NCBI GenBank assembly: GCA_964453645.1
Contig: CAYVRJ010000007.1
Location: forward strand, 76,900 to 140,899
DNA length: 64,000 bases
DNA from: CAYVRJ01 sp964453645
Lineage (GTDB): Bacteria; Bacillota; Clostridia; Christensenellales; JAWKQI01
Direction of reading: 5' to 3'
The notes beneath the pieces were generated by a model. The model searched no databases. It saw only the letters and a list, made by a program, of their open reading frames with translations, and was not told the origin of the DNA. Within the stretch, counting starts at the first letter, position 1; each line of letters begins with the position of its first letter. The translations under genes and the position numbers were made by a program. Positions 18,345 through 27,301 of the stretch are shown one piece after another.

Positions 18345-18743
18345 ATGCCAGTAACCGATCCCGTCGCGGATATGTTGACTCGCATTCGCAACGCATTAGT
18401 AGCGAAGCACGAAACAATAGATGTTCCAGCTTCTAAAATGAAGAAGTCCATCGCCGAGATCCTGCTCACACAGGGTTTTATTAAGGGATATGAAGTGCAG
18501 GATGTTGCCCCTCAGGCAAATATCAAAATCACCCTCAAGTATGGACCAAGTGGAGAAAAAGTCATTAGCGGCCTTAGAAGAATTTCTAAGCCGGGTCTTA
18601 GAGTATACGCCAAAAAGGACGAAATTCCAAAGGTTTTGGGTGGGCTGGGTATTGCCATTGTGTCCACGTCCAAGGGCGTAATCACCGACAGAGAGGCGAG
18701 AGCCTTAAACGTTGGCGGCGAAGTAATCGCCTACATTTGGTAA
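18345..18743 (+). CDS. rpsH: 30S ribosomal protein S8
   Basis: A 132-residue S8. The C-terminal signature is STSKGVITDREARALNVGGEV. S8 is the spc-operon repressor in Escherichia coli; nothing here shows that it regulates this cluster. Confidence 0.97.
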   Translation: MPVTDPVADMLTRIRNALVAKHETIDVPASKMKKSIAEILLTQGFIKGYEVQDVAPQANIKITLKYGPSGEKVISGLRRISKPGLRVYAKKDEIPKVLGGLGIAIVSTSKGVITDREARALNVGGEVIAYIW

Positions 18744-18758
18744 GGGAGGAAATGAGAT

Positions 18759-19295
18759 ATGTCGAGAATTGGTAGACTTCCCATCGCAATCCCCGCCGGT
18801 GTAACCTTTAAATTGGAAAACGGTGTTGCAACTGTAAAAGGCCCCAAAGGGGAACTTTGCGAAAGAATTGCACCTTCCATCACCTTTGAACAAGAGGGGG
18901 ATACCCTCTTTGTAAAGCGTCCCAACGACGCAAAGGAAAACCGTGCACTGCACGGACTCACCCGAGCTCTTGTGTTTAACATGGTGAAGGGCGTGACCGA
19001 TGGGTTTGAAAAGGCGCTGGAAATCGTGGGCGTGGGATACCGTGCTCAGAAGAACGGCAATGTGCTGGTGCTCAACATGGGGTACTCTCACCCCGTTGAA
19101 ATCGAAGAGCCTGCGGGCATTACCTTCGATGTTCCCAACAACACAAACATCGTGGTGAAGGGGATCAGCAAGCAAATCGTCGGCCAAGTGGCTGCAAACG
19201 TTCGTGCGGTTCGTGCCCCCGAACCCTACAAGGGTAAGGGCATTCGCTACAAGGGTGAACAGGTTCGCCGCAAAGTCGGCAAGACCGGAATGTAG
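18759..19295 (+). CDS. rplF: 50S ribosomal protein L6
   Basis: A 178-residue L6 with two repeated domains and the C-terminal PEPYKGKGIRYKGE signature. Confidence 0.98.
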   Translation: MSRIGRLPIAIPAGVTFKLENGVATVKGPKGELCERIAPSITFEQEGDTLFVKRPNDAKENRALHGLTRALVFNMVKGVTDGFEKALEIVGVGYRAQKNGNVLVLNMGYSHPVEIEEPAGITFDVPNNTNIVVKGISKQIVGQVAANVRAVRAPEPYKGKGIRYKGEQVRRKVGKTGM

Positions 19296-19313
19296 GAATT
19301 GAGGTAGTTATTT

Positions 19314-19682
19314 ATGATAAACAAACCAGATAAGAATGCAATCCGCAAGAACCGTCATCTGCGGGTGCGCAACAAGATTAGCGGTACGGCACAGCGCCCA
19401 AGGCTGAACGTCTTTAGAAGCGCAAACCACATATACGCTCAGATCATCGACGACGTCAAAGGTGTTACTTTAGTTTCCGCATCCACCATGGACGCAGAAG
19501 TAAAGGCACAGCTTAGCGGCAAGAAAAAGACAGAAGAGGCTTTGGTCGTAGGATCCGCCGTTGGAAAGCGTGCGATTGCTGCGGGTATTTCCGAAGTGGT
19601 CTTCGATCGTGGCGGATATCTCTATACCGGCAGAGTGGCAGAGCTTGCAAAAGGTGCAAGAGATGCCGGACTCAAATTTTAG
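19314..19682 (+). CDS. rplR: 50S ribosomal protein L18
   Basis: A 122-residue L18 with an Arg/Lys-rich N-terminus and the C-terminal FDRGGYLYTGRV motif. It binds 5S rRNA together with L5. Confidence 0.97.
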   Translation: MINKPDKNAIRKNRHLRVRNKISGTAQRPRLNVFRSANHIYAQIIDDVKGVTLVSASTMDAEVKAQLSGKKKTEEALVVGSAVGKRAIAAGISEVVFDRGGYLYTGRVAELAKGARDAGLKF

Positions 19683-19694
19683 GAGGAGTGAATT

Positions 19695-20192
19695 TTGGTA
19701 CAGCGTTTTGAAGAAAACAGTGAGTATAAAGAAAAGCTCGTTGCCGTCAACCGTGTTGCCAAGGTTGTAAAAGGCGGCCGTAACTTCCGTTTCACAGCAC
19801 TGGTTGTTGTGGGGGACGAAAACGGTCACGTGGGCTGCGGCATGGGTAAAGCGGCAGAAATTCCCGAAGCCATTCGCAAGGCAGTGCAGAGCGCAAAGAA
19901 AAACATGATCGAAGTTGCCATCGTGGGCACAACCATCCCCCACGAGATCATCGGCAAATTCGGCAGAGGTAAGGTTTTGTTGCTTCCGGCCAGCGAAGGT
20001 ACAGGCGTTATCGCAGGCGGCCCTGCCCGTGCAGTGCTGGAAATGGCAGGCGTAAAGGACATTAAAACAAAGTCTTACGGCTCCAACACCCCTGCAAATG
20101 CAGTGAAAGCCACAATCGAGGGTCTGCGTGCGCTGAAAACCGCCGAACAGGTGGCAAAGCTGCGGGGCATTCCCGTTGAGCAATTGAGATAG
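19695..20192 (+). CDS. rpsE: 30S ribosomal protein S5
   Basis: A 165-residue S5 starting at TTG after AGGAGGAG, with the double-stranded-RNA-binding core (VVKGGRNFRFTALVVVGD) and the GTGVIAGGPARAVLE signature. TTG is the only start with a well-placed ribosome-binding site. Confidence 0.97.
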   Translation: MVQRFEENSEYKEKLVAVNRVAKVVKGGRNFRFTALVVVGDENGHVGCGMGKAAEIPEAIRKAVQSAKKNMIEVAIVGTTIPHEIIGKFGRGKVLLLPASEGTGVIAGGPARAVLEMAGVKDIKTKSYGSNTPANAVKATIEGLRALKTAEQVAKLRGIPVEQLR

Positions 20193-20204
20193 GAGGGCAG
20201 TACA

Positions 20205-20384
20205 ATGGCAAAAATTAAAGTCACACTTGTCAAAAGCCCCATAGGTTTTAAGTACGACCAGAGGAGAACGTGTGAAGCCCTTGGTCTTAAAAAGCTTAAT
20301 TCCTTTAAAATTCACGAAGAAAACGACGCAATCCGCGGCATGGTGTTTAAAGTAAAACACCTGGTTCGGGTTGAGAGCGTTTAG
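20205..20384 (+). CDS. rpmD: 50S ribosomal protein L30
   Basis: A 59-residue L30 beginning MAKIKVTLVKSPIG, with conserved LGLKKLNS and a C-terminal VKHLVRVE segment. It lies in its usual place between S5 and L15. The ATG follows AGGAGG. Confidence 0.96.
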   Translation: MAKIKVTLVKSPIGFKYDQRRTCEALGLKKLNSFKIHEENDAIRGMVFKVKHLVRVESV

Positions 20385-20396
20385 GCGGAGGATACA

Positions 20397-20840
20397 ATGG
20401 CAAAATTAAGCGAATTATCCCCAAATCCCGGGGCTAGAAAAGAAAAGAAGCGGGTTGGTAGAGGTCCTGGCTCGGGCATGGGCAAAACTTCTACTCGGGG
20501 CCATAAAGGTCAGTGGGCCAGATCGGGCGGCGGTGTTCGCCCCGGATTCGAAGGCGGACAGATGCCTTTGTCCAGACGCTTGCCCAAGAGAGGTTTCAAT
20601 AATATTTTTGCTAAGGTCTACACAACAATCAACGTATCGGATTTAGAGAAGTTTGAAAACGGCACAGTTATTACTGTTGAAATGCTCAAGTCCGAGTGTG
20701 TCATTAAAAAAATCAACGATGGATTAAAAGTGTTGGGCGACGGCAATCTCACCAAGAAACTGACCGTTCAGGCGAAAAAGTTCACAAAAACCGCCCAGCA
20801 AAAGATTGAGGCTGCAGGCGGAAGTATTGAGGTGGTATAA
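20397..20840 (+). CDS. rplO: 50S ribosomal protein L15
   Basis: A 147-residue L15 with a Gly/Arg-rich N-terminus (GRGPGSGMGKTSTRGHKG) and C-terminal AKKFTKTAQQKIEAAGG. The stop overlaps the secY ATG by one base, so the two are probably translationally coupled. Confidence 0.98.
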   Translation: MAKLSELSPNPGARKEKKRVGRGPGSGMGKTSTRGHKGQWARSGGGVRPGFEGGQMPLSRRLPKRGFNNIFAKVYTTINVSDLEKFENGTVITVEMLKSECVIKKINDGLKVLGDGNLTKKLTVQAKKFTKTAQQKIEAAGGSIEVV

Positions 20841-22102
20841 TGTTTAAGGTACTTCGGGATGCGTGGAAGGTTCCAGACATCCGCAAAAAGATACTTTTCA
20901 CCATACTAATGCTGGGCGTTTATCGCCTTGGCTGTTATGTACCCGTACCCGGCATCAACGTCGAATACATCCGGCAGGCTGTTGGCCAATACGAACTGCT
21001 GGGTTTTATGAACGAACTCACGGGTGGTGCCCTTGGAAATTTAACCATTTTCGCACTGGGTATCATCCCGTACATCAATGCATCCATTATAATGAACTTA
21101 CTCACCGTGGCCATTCCCGCTCTTGAGCGGATGGCAAAGGAGGGTGAGGACGGCCAGAAAAAGGTTGCCGCCATCACCCGATATGCAGCGGTTGCGCTGG
21201 GGCTCATCACCTCGGCGGGTATCGTCTTTGGTTTGGGACCAGATGCTGTGATCAATCAGAGCTGGTTCTCTTATGCTGTTATCCTGCTGTGCCTCACCGC
21301 CGGTACTGCGCTGATCATGTGGATTGGCGAAAAAATTACCGACAAAGGTATTGGCAACGGCATTTCATTAATCATCTTTATCAGCATTATCTCCCGCCTT
21401 CCCGGCTCGGTATACAATGCGATTAACGGATTGATCACCGGACAGGAGACGATTTCTATCTTCTCTATGGTGTTGTTAATTGCGGCTGCCGTGCTCATCA
21501 TCGGCGGTATCACCTTTGTTGATATGGGCGAGAGAAGAATTCCTGTGCAGTATGCCAAGAAGGTGGTGGGCCGCAAGGTTTACGGAGGACAATCCACCTT
21601 TATCCCCATGAAGTTAAATTCATCGGGTGTACTGCCCCTCATCTTCGCCATGACATTGGTCTCCTTCCCCGGAATGATTGCCAATTTCTGGCCCCAGAGT
21701 GAATTTTATATCTGGTATAAGACTAATTTGGGTCAGGGAACCGTATTATATTCTGTGGTGTATGCGCTGCTCATCCTGTTCTTCACCTTCTTCTATACGA
21801 CCATTAGCTTTAACCCCATTGAAGTTTCGAAGAACATGCAGCAAAACGGCGGGTTCATCCCGGGTATTCGCCCCGGCAAACCCACCAGTGATTATCTGAA
21901 AAAGATACTCAACCGCATCACCCTGTTTGGCGCTGTATTCTTGGCGCTGGTGGCAGCAGTGCCCACCATGTTTACAGGGGCTGGGTTGACGAATATGTTT
22001 AGTGCGACCAGCTTGCTGATTGCTGTTAACGTATCGCTGGAGACCACCAAGCAGTTGGAGAGCCAAATGCTCATGCGCCATTACAAGGGTTTCTTGAAAT
22101 AG
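20840..22102 (+). CDS. secY: Preprotein translocase subunit SecY
   Basis: A 420-residue integral membrane channel subunit with about 10 transmembrane helices. Conserved sequences include LGIIPYINASIIMNLL, GERRIPVQYAKK in a cytoplasmic loop, and FNPIEVSKNMQQNGGFIPGIRPG. It forms the Sec channel with SecE and SecG, which are not in the window. Confidence 0.98.
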   Translation: MFKVLRDAWKVPDIRKKILFTILMLGVYRLGCYVPVPGINVEYIRQAVGQYELLGFMNELTGGALGNLTIFALGIIPYINASIIMNLLTVAIPALERMAKEGEDGQKKVAAITRYAAVALGLITSAGIVFGLGPDAVINQSWFSYAVILLCLTAGTALIMWIGEKITDKGIGNGISLIIFISIISRLPGSVYNAINGLITGQETISIFSMVLLIAAAVLIIGGITFVDMGERRIPVQYAKKVVGRKVYGGQSTFIPMKLNSSGVLPLIFAMTLVSFPGMIANFWPQSEFYIWYKTNLGQGTVLYSVVYALLILFFTFFYTTISFNPIEVSKNMQQNGGFIPGIRPGKPTSDYLKKILNRITLFGAVFLALVAAVPTMFTGAGLTNMFSATSLLIAVNVSLETTKQLESQMLMRHYKGFLK

Positions 22103-22132
22103 TGAGGAATTTTTGGAATAGAGGAAGAATTG

Positions 22133-22762
22133 ATGAATCTGATTTTCTTAGGACCGCCCGGATCGGGTAAGGGAACCATGTCCGAGCGGACGAAGGCTAA
22201 ATTCGGTCTGGCGCACATATCCACAGGCGACATGCTTCGCTCCGAAATTAAGGAAGGCACAGAGCTTGGCGACAAAGCTGCAAGTTTCATGGAAAAAGGG
22301 CAGTTGGTGCCCGATGAAGTGATCATCTCCATGGTGGATAAGCGGCTTAAAAACCCCGATTGTCAAAAGGGCTTCATCTTGGACGGGTTTCCCCGGACGC
22401 TGGAGCAGGCAAGGGCGCTGAGTGATGTGGTTAAGATTGATGCGTGTGTTGAATTTAGCTGCTCTGAAGAAAAGTTATTTGAACGGATCGGCGGCAGACG
22501 GGTGTGCAGCGACTGCGGTTATGTCACCCATGTGGGTTTGATAGGTAAAAGCGAAGTTTGTCCCAAGTGCAGCGGAAAGCTGATACAGCGCAAGGACGAC
22601 ACCGTGGACACCATTAAATCCAGATTGGAAGTTTACTACGAGCAGACAGCGCCTTTGATCGAATACTATGCGTCCCTGAACAACCTGATTCAAATTCAGG
22701 TGGAAGGCAGTGCCGACGAAGTGTTTGCGGACTTGAGTGCAAAACTCGACAAAATGTGCTGA
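22133..22762 (+). CDS. adk: Adenylate kinase, zinc-LID type
   Basis: Interconverts AMP plus ATP with two ADP. The protein has 209 residues, with P-loop GPPGSGKGT near residues 7-15. The LID domain holds CSDC and CPKC pairs, typical of Gram-positive zinc-containing enzymes. ATG at 22133 is preferred to the TTG one codon earlier. The stop TGA overlaps the ATG of map. Confidence 0.97.
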   Translation: MNLIFLGPPGSGKGTMSERTKAKFGLAHISTGDMLRSEIKEGTELGDKAASFMEKGQLVPDEVIISMVDKRLKNPDCQKGFILDGFPRTLEQARALSDVVKIDACVEFSCSEEKLFERIGGRRVCSDCGYVTHVGLIGKSEVCPKCSGKLIQRKDDTVDTIKSRLEVYYEQTAPLIEYYASLNNLIQIQVEGSADEVFADLSAKLDKMC

Positions 22763-23511
22763 TGGTTGAATTAAAATCCTCTGCTGAGATTTTAAAAATG
22801 CGGGAATCGGGTAAAATCGCTTATGACGTGATGTGCCGGTTGGGGCAAATGGTAACCCCCGGCACCACCACCAAGCAGTTAAACGATGCCTGCGAGAAGA
22901 TGCTGAAAAACTATGGCGCCACGCCCTCCTTCAAGGGCTATCGCGGATATCCCGAGAGCATTTGCTCCTCGGTAAACGACGAAATCGTCCACGGCATCCC
23001 TTCTAACAGCGTTGTGTTAAAAGAGGGAGATATTGTGGGCATCGACATCGGCGTTTTCTTCGGCGGATATCACGCAGATATGGCCAGAACCTTCCCAGTG
23101 GGCAGGGTGAGTGCCGAGGCGAAATTAGCCATCTTTATTGCCAAAGAGTGCTTTAATGCCGCTTTGAGTAAATATGTTCCCGGGGGCAGGCTCCACGAGG
23201 TGTGCGGAACCATTGAGTATATCGCACAGCAGAACGGAGCCACAGTACCCAGAGAGCTGATCGGTCACGGAATTGGCAGAAACTTGCACGAATCCCCCGA
23301 TGTGCCCAACTATAAACCCATGGGTGCAGGCATAAGACTAAAAAAAGGGCTTGTGCTCGCCATAGAACCCATGATAAACTTAGGGGGGGCACAGGTCTCG
23401 TGGGACAAAAACGGCTGGACGGCCCGAACCAAGGATGCTCGACTGAGTGCTCACTATGAAAACACCGTTGCACTGACGGACGATGGTCCGGTCATTTTAA
23501 CGGCAGAGTAG
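22762..23511 (+). CDS. map: Type I methionine aminopeptidase
   Basis: Removes the initiator methionine from nascent proteins. About 249 residues. Metal ligands lie in the DIVGIDIGVFFGGYHADMARTF region (two Asp), GHGIGRNLHE (His), EPMI (Glu) and a C-terminal SAHYENT (Glu). The ATG overlaps the adk stop (TGATG) and has no clear ribosome-binding site, so re-initiation is likely. A GTG two codons upstream is an alternative start. Confidence 0.96.
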   Translation: MVELKSSAEILKMRESGKIAYDVMCRLGQMVTPGTTTKQLNDACEKMLKNYGATPSFKGYRGYPESICSSVNDEIVHGIPSNSVVLKEGDIVGIDIGVFFGGYHADMARTFPVGRVSAEAKLAIFIAKECFNAALSKYVPGGRLHEVCGTIEYIAQQNGATVPRELIGHGIGRNLHESPDVPNYKPMGAGIRLKKGLVLAIEPMINLGGAQVSWDKNGWTARTKDARLSAHYENTVALTDDGPVILTAE

Positions 23512-23527
23512 GAGCTGAGTCAAAGTT

Positions 23528-23836
23528 ATGCGTGAAAAAACGGTTGAGCTGGGCAGGGTTGTTCGAAGTATCGCCGGGCGAGACAACGGAGGACACTTCA
23601 TCATTGTAAAAGTTGTGTCCGATGACTATGTACTCATTGCCGACGGCGACAAAAGAAGGCTTAACTCGCCCAAGAAAAAGAAAATCAAACATCTTCACTT
23701 TTTGCCCGATGTGTTCGAGCAGATTGGCAAGAAATTCGAGGAAAACAAGAAGGTGTTCGATGCTGAGGTTGTTAGCGCACTCAAATCGCTGAGCGCCAAG
23801 AACCTTTATGAGAAAGGAGATTTAGAACTTGTCTAA
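23528..23836 (+). CDS. KOW-domain RNA-binding protein (ribosomal L14e-like)
   Basis: A 102-residue basic protein with an N-terminal KOW-like segment (LGRVVRSIAGRDNGGHFIIVKVVSDDYVLIADG) and a Lys-rich middle (PKKKKIKHLHF). Proteins like this occur between map and infA in many Clostridia. The function is not established; ribosome or RNA association is inferred from the fold and location. It overlaps infA by 8 bases. Confidence 0.8.
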   Translation: MREKTVELGRVVRSIAGRDNGGHFIIVKVVSDDYVLIADGDKRRLNSPKKKKIKHLHFLPDVFEQIGKKFEENKKVFDAEVVSALKSLSAKNLYEKGDLELV

Positions 23837-24050
23837 GAGCGACGTTATTGAAATGGAAGGCATTGTAACCGAAACTTTTCCCAATGCAGTGTTCATGGTG
23901 GAACTCACCAACGGGCATAAAGTTTTAGCGCATATTTCGGGCAAGCTTAGAATGCACTACATAAGAATATTGCCCGGGGATAAAGTGACGGTGGAGCTTT
24001 CTCAGTACGATCTGACAAGGGGCAGAATCACCTGGAGAGCCAAAAGCTAG
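23829..24050 (+). CDS. infA: Translation initiation factor IF-1
   Basis: A 73-residue S1/OB-fold protein with VIEMEGIVTETFPNAVFMVEL, LAHISGKLRMHYIRILPGD and RGRITWRAKS. Starts at TTG about 9 bases after AAAGGAG inside the KOW gene. It blocks the ribosomal A site during initiation. Confidence 0.97.
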   Translation: MSKSDVIEMEGIVTETFPNAVFMVELTNGHKVLAHISGKLRMHYIRILPGDKVTVELSQYDLTRGRITWRAKS

Positions 24051-24079
24051 AGATTGATTATATTTTGGAGGAAATAAAA

Positions 24080-24193
24080 ATGAAAGTGAAACCTTCTGTA
24101 AAACCAATATGTGAAAAGTGCAAGATCATCAAGCGTCACGGACGGGTTATGGTCATCTGCCAGAACACCAAGCACAAACAAAAACAGGGTTAA
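24080..24193 (+). CDS. rpmJ: 50S ribosomal protein L36, zinc type
   Basis: A 37-residue L36 (MKVKPSVKPICEKCKIIKR at the start) with zinc ligands Cys11, Cys14, Cys27 and His32. The ATG follows TGGAGGAAAT. It occupies the usual place between infA and rpsM. Confidence 0.96.
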   Translation: MKVKPSVKPICEKCKIIKRHGRVMVICQNTKHKQKQG

Positions 24194-24322
24194 CAATAGT
24201 AGCTGTGTGTGCGGCTGAGGGGTTTGTTTTAAGCACCCCTATTACATGCGGCTTTCATATATTTTTTATGTGCAAAAGGATCGGGTTGCCCTGCAACCCA
24301 CAAATAATTCGGAGGTAAATGA
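24194..24322 (+). promoter_or_regulatory. Structured gap upstream of rpsM
   Basis: A 129-base untranslated stretch in an otherwise tightly packed cluster. It holds AGGGGT/ACCCCT (24218-24223 with 24235-24240) and a perfect hairpin GGGTTGCcctGCAACCC (24283-24299) ending just before the GGAGGT of rpsM. No clear promoter was seen. Possible autoregulatory leader of the alpha operon; this is inference. Confidence 0.4.
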
Positions 24323-24691
24323 ATGGCACGTATAGCTGGTGTAGATTTGCCGAGGGAAAAGCGTGTAGAAATAGGACTCACCTATATTTTCGGTATTGGG
24401 CTTAAGACCTCGCAAAAAATACTGTTGGAAACGGGTGTAAACCCCGACATCAGGGTGAAAGATTTAGACGAAGCAGATGTTTCTAAGCTTCGGGACTATA
24501 TCGACAAAAACTTAAAGGTGGAGGGTGATCTTCGCCGTGAAGTTTCGCTCAACATCAAGCGTTTAATGGAAATCGGCTGCTACCGGGGAATTCGCCACAG
24601 AAGAGGCTTGCCCGTGAGAGGTCAGTCCACCAAACAAAACGCACGTACCCGCAAGGGTCCCAAGCGGACTCAGGCAAATAAGAAAAAGTAA
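24323..24691 (+). CDS. rpsM: 30S ribosomal protein S13
   Basis: A 122-residue S13 with the N-terminal ARIAGVDLPREKRVEI and C-terminal RHRRGLPVRGQSTKQNARTRKG signatures. First gene of the alpha part of the cluster, preceded by a possible leader. Confidence 0.98.
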   Translation: MARIAGVDLPREKRVEIGLTYIFGIGLKTSQKILLETGVNPDIRVKDLDEADVSKLRDYIDKNLKVEGDLRREVSLNIKRLMEIGCYRGIRHRRGLPVRGQSTKQNARTRKGPKRTQANKKK

Positions 24692-24706
24692 GGAGGAGTT
24701 TTTTGT

Positions 24707-25105
24707 ATGGCACAGCCTAAGGCGAAGCGCGGTGCGAGAAAGCGCCGTGAGAGAAAAAATATCGACAGAGGACAAGCTCATATCCGCTCCTCTTTTAACA
24801 ATACGTTGGTCACCATCACCGATATGAACGGAAATGCACTTTCCTGGTCCACATCGGGTGCGCTGGGATTCCGTGGTTCCAAAAAATCCACACCCTTTGC
24901 AGCGCAGATGGCTTCTGAAACCGCAGCAAAAGCGGCAATGGAGCATGGCCTAAAAACCGTTGAAGTGTTTGTGAAAGGGCCGGGATCGGGCCGTGAAGCG
25001 GCGATCCGTGCGCTCCAGCAGGCGGGTCTTGAGGTTACGCTCATTAAAGACGTTACCCCCATTCCCCACAACGGTTGCCGTCCGCCCAAGCGCAGACGTG
25101 TTTAA
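24707..25105 (+). CDS. rpsK: 30S ribosomal protein S11
   Basis: A 132-residue S11 with the C-terminal TPIPHNGCRPPKRRRV signature and GPGSGREAAIRALQ core. Confidence 0.98.
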   Translation: MAQPKAKRGARKRRERKNIDRGQAHIRSSFNNTLVTITDMNGNALSWSTSGALGFRGSKKSTPFAAQMASETAAKAAMEHGLKTVEVFVKGPGSGREAAIRALQQAGLEVTLIKDVTPIPHNGCRPPKRRRV

Positions 25106-25119
25106 GGAGGAGTATTCAT

Positions 25120-25743
25120 ATGGCGAGATATACAGATTCGGTTTGCCGCCTGTGCAGACGGGAGGGGCAAAAGCTGTTTTTAAAGGGAGACCGCTGCTAT
25201 TCGCAAAAGTGTGCAGTTTCCAAGCGTCCCACACCACCGGGACAACACGGACTATCGAGAAAGAAGCAATCCGAATACGGTTTGCAGCTCCGTGAAAAAC
25301 AAAAAGTAAAAAGAGCTTACGGAATGCTTGAAACTCAGTTCCGCAAGTATTATACTATTGCAGAGCGCATGAAGGGAATTACAGGTGAAAATTTACTTTC
25401 CCTTTTAGAGCGCAGACTGGATAACGTGATTTACCGTTTGGGTATTGGACACAGCCGTGCACAGGCGAGACAAATCGTGTTGCACGGACACGTATGCGTC
25501 AACGACAAAAAGGTCAATATCGCTTCCTTCATTGTTTCGGAAGGAGACGTTATAACCATCCGGGAGAAATCAAGACAAATAACCCAGATCAAGGATCTGC
25601 GGGAGGGTGAAGTAAAATCCATGCCCAAGTGGCTCACCTTCGATTCCGCCAACCTGACTGGACGAATTGTTGCATTGCCCGACCGCGAGGATATCGATTT
25701 AACGATTGAGGAGCATTTGATTGTTGAGCTTTATTCCAAGTAA
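25120..25743 (+). CDS. rpsD: 30S ribosomal protein S4, zinc type
   Basis: A 207-residue S4 with Cys9, Cys12, Cys26 and Cys31 as a probable zinc site at the N-terminus, followed by the S4 RNA-binding domain (ERRLDNVIYRLGIGHSRAQARQIVLHGHV). The ATG after AAGGAGGAG is used. Known as a translational regulator of its own operon in other bacteria. Confidence 0.97.
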   Translation: MARYTDSVCRLCRREGQKLFLKGDRCYSQKCAVSKRPTPPGQHGLSRKKQSEYGLQLREKQKVKRAYGMLETQFRKYYTIAERMKGITGENLLSLLERRLDNVIYRLGIGHSRAQARQIVLHGHVCVNDKKVNIASFIVSEGDVITIREKSRQITQIKDLREGEVKSMPKWLTFDSANLTGRIVALPDREDIDLTIEEHLIVELYSK

Positions 25744-25764
25744 GTCGTAACAGGAGGGTGTTAA

Positions 25765-26712
25765 ATGATTTTAGAAATCGAAAAACCCAAAATTGATTGT
25801 ATCGAAATGTCGGCAGACAACAAGCACGGCGTGTTCGTTATGGAACCGCTGGAGAGGGGCTTTGGCATGACAATCGGCAACAGCCTGCGCAGGGTGTTGC
25901 TCTCGTGCTTGCCGGGAGGGGCAGTGTCTAGCATTAAGATTGATTCTGTGCTGCACGAATTCTCCACCATCGAAGGTGTTGAAGAGGATGTTGTAAACAT
26001 CGTTTTAAACATAAAGGGCTTGGTGGTCATTATGCACACCGATTCCCCCAAAACCCTTCGCATCGAAGCAAAGGGCCCAAAAGTGGTGACTGCGGGAGAC
26101 ATTATCACAGATTCGGAAGTGGAAATCGTCAACCCTGAGATGTACATTGCGACCCTCAACGATGACGGGCAGCTCAACATGGAGATCACCGTGGAGCGGG
26201 GACGGGGTTATGTGATGGCGGACAAAAACAAAACCCACAACATGCCCATCGGGGTGATTCCCGTGGACTCCTTCTTCACACCGGTTCGCAAGGTAAACTT
26301 CAACGTGGAAAACACCCGCGTTGGGCAGATTACCGACTACGACAAGCTAACCCTCGACGTTTATACAAACGGCTCCATTAAGCCGGACGAAGCGGTTTCA
26401 TTGTCCGCAAAAATTCTTTCCGAGCACTTGGCTCAGTTTATCAACTTAACCGATCACGCCCAGAGCGTGGAGATTATGGTTGAAAAGGAAGAGGATAAGA
26501 AGGAAAAAGTGCTGGATACCACAATAGAGGAACTGGATTTATCCGTTCGCAGCTACAACTGCTTAAAGCGTGCCAACATCAACACCGTACAGGAGTTGAT
26601 TCAGCGCAACGAGGACGAGATGATGAAGGTTAGGAACCTGGGGAGAAAGTCGTTGGAGGAAGTGCAGCAAAAGCTGGAAGCACTGGGACTCTCTCTTCGG
26701 CTGGAAGATTAA
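25765..26712 (+). CDS. rpoA: RNA polymerase alpha subunit
   Basis: A 315-residue alpha subunit. The N-terminal assembly domain carries GFGMTIGNSLRRVLLSCLPGGA. An acidic/Lys linker (KEEDKKEK) leads to the C-terminal domain with ELDLSVRSYNCLKRANINTV, which contacts UP elements and activators. It lies between rpsD and rplQ as usual. Confidence 0.98.
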   Translation: MILEIEKPKIDCIEMSADNKHGVFVMEPLERGFGMTIGNSLRRVLLSCLPGGAVSSIKIDSVLHEFSTIEGVEEDVVNIVLNIKGLVVIMHTDSPKTLRIEAKGPKVVTAGDIITDSEVEIVNPEMYIATLNDDGQLNMEITVERGRGYVMADKNKTHNMPIGVIPVDSFFTPVRKVNFNVENTRVGQITDYDKLTLDVYTNGSIKPDEAVSLSAKILSEHLAQFINLTDHAQSVEIMVEKEEDKKEKVLDTTIEELDLSVRSYNCLKRANINTVQELIQRNEDEMMKVRNLGRKSLEEVQQKLEALGLSLRLED

Positions 26713-26727
26713 AGGAGGAATTTACAA

Positions 26728-27258
26728 GTGTACAGCAAACTCAATAAGCCAACAGGCCAGCGCAGGGCGATGCTTCGGAGCTTAACAACGCAGTTGTTGT
26801 GGAACGGCAAGATCACCACAACACAAGCGAGAGCGAAGCAGATTGCCCCCATAGCCGAAAAAATAATTACCCTGGCAATAAAGGAACACGCAAACACAGT
26901 GACTGTTACAAAGACTGTCACCGAGACAGAGCGGGACAACAAGGGTAAGAAAGTCACTGCCAAGGTGACCAAGGACTTTTTAAACGATGCGCCTTCCAAG
27001 CTGCACGCACGCCGGAAGATGATGAGTTACCTCTACGACATTCCCGAAACCAAAGGGGAGAAGGAGAGCAAGGGTGATTACGCAAAGCGCACCAAGGATA
27101 TTAAGCATCCGCTGATCGAAAAGATTTTCCGTGAATACGGTCCGAAGTACGAACAACGTGCAAAGGATTTAGGCACGGGCGGTGGATACACCCGCATGTT
27201 GAAGCTGGGACCCCGCCGGGGCGACTCTGCCGAGATGGTCATTTTAGAACTGGTATAA
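26728..27258 (+). CDS. rplQ: 50S ribosomal protein L17 with internal extension
   Basis: A 176-residue L17, clearly longer than the usual 115-130. The N-terminal part (NKPTGQRRAMLRSLTTQLL) and the C-terminal GGGYTRMLKLGPRRGDSAEMVILEL are canonical. The extra length is a charged, Thr/Lys-rich middle between about residues 57 and 115. Starts at GTG after AAAGGAGG. Last gene of the cluster. Confidence 0.96.
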   Translation: MYSKLNKPTGQRRAMLRSLTTQLLWNGKITTTQARAKQIAPIAEKIITLAIKEHANTVTVTKTVTETERDNKGKKVTAKVTKDFLNDAPSKLHARRKMMSYLYDIPETKGEKESKGDYAKRTKDIKHPLIEKIFREYGPKYEQRAKDLGTGGGYTRMLKLGPRRGDSAEMVILELV

Positions 27259-27273
27259 TCAATTGTGAAAGGG

Positions 27274-27300
27274 CACATGAGTGAATCATGTGTCTTTTTT
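27274..27300 (+). terminator. Terminator of the ribosomal cluster
   Basis: Perfect hairpin CACATGAgtgaaTCATGTG (27274-27292) followed by TCTTTTTTG, 15 bases after the rplQ stop. Confidence 0.88.
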
Positions 27301-27301
27301 G

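Noticed and set aside
19470..20360. Long minus-strand frame of 296 codons
   Set aside because: It lies antisense to rplR, rpsE and rpmD, has odd Cys/His-rich composition and no ribosome-binding site; it is a shadow of the real genes.
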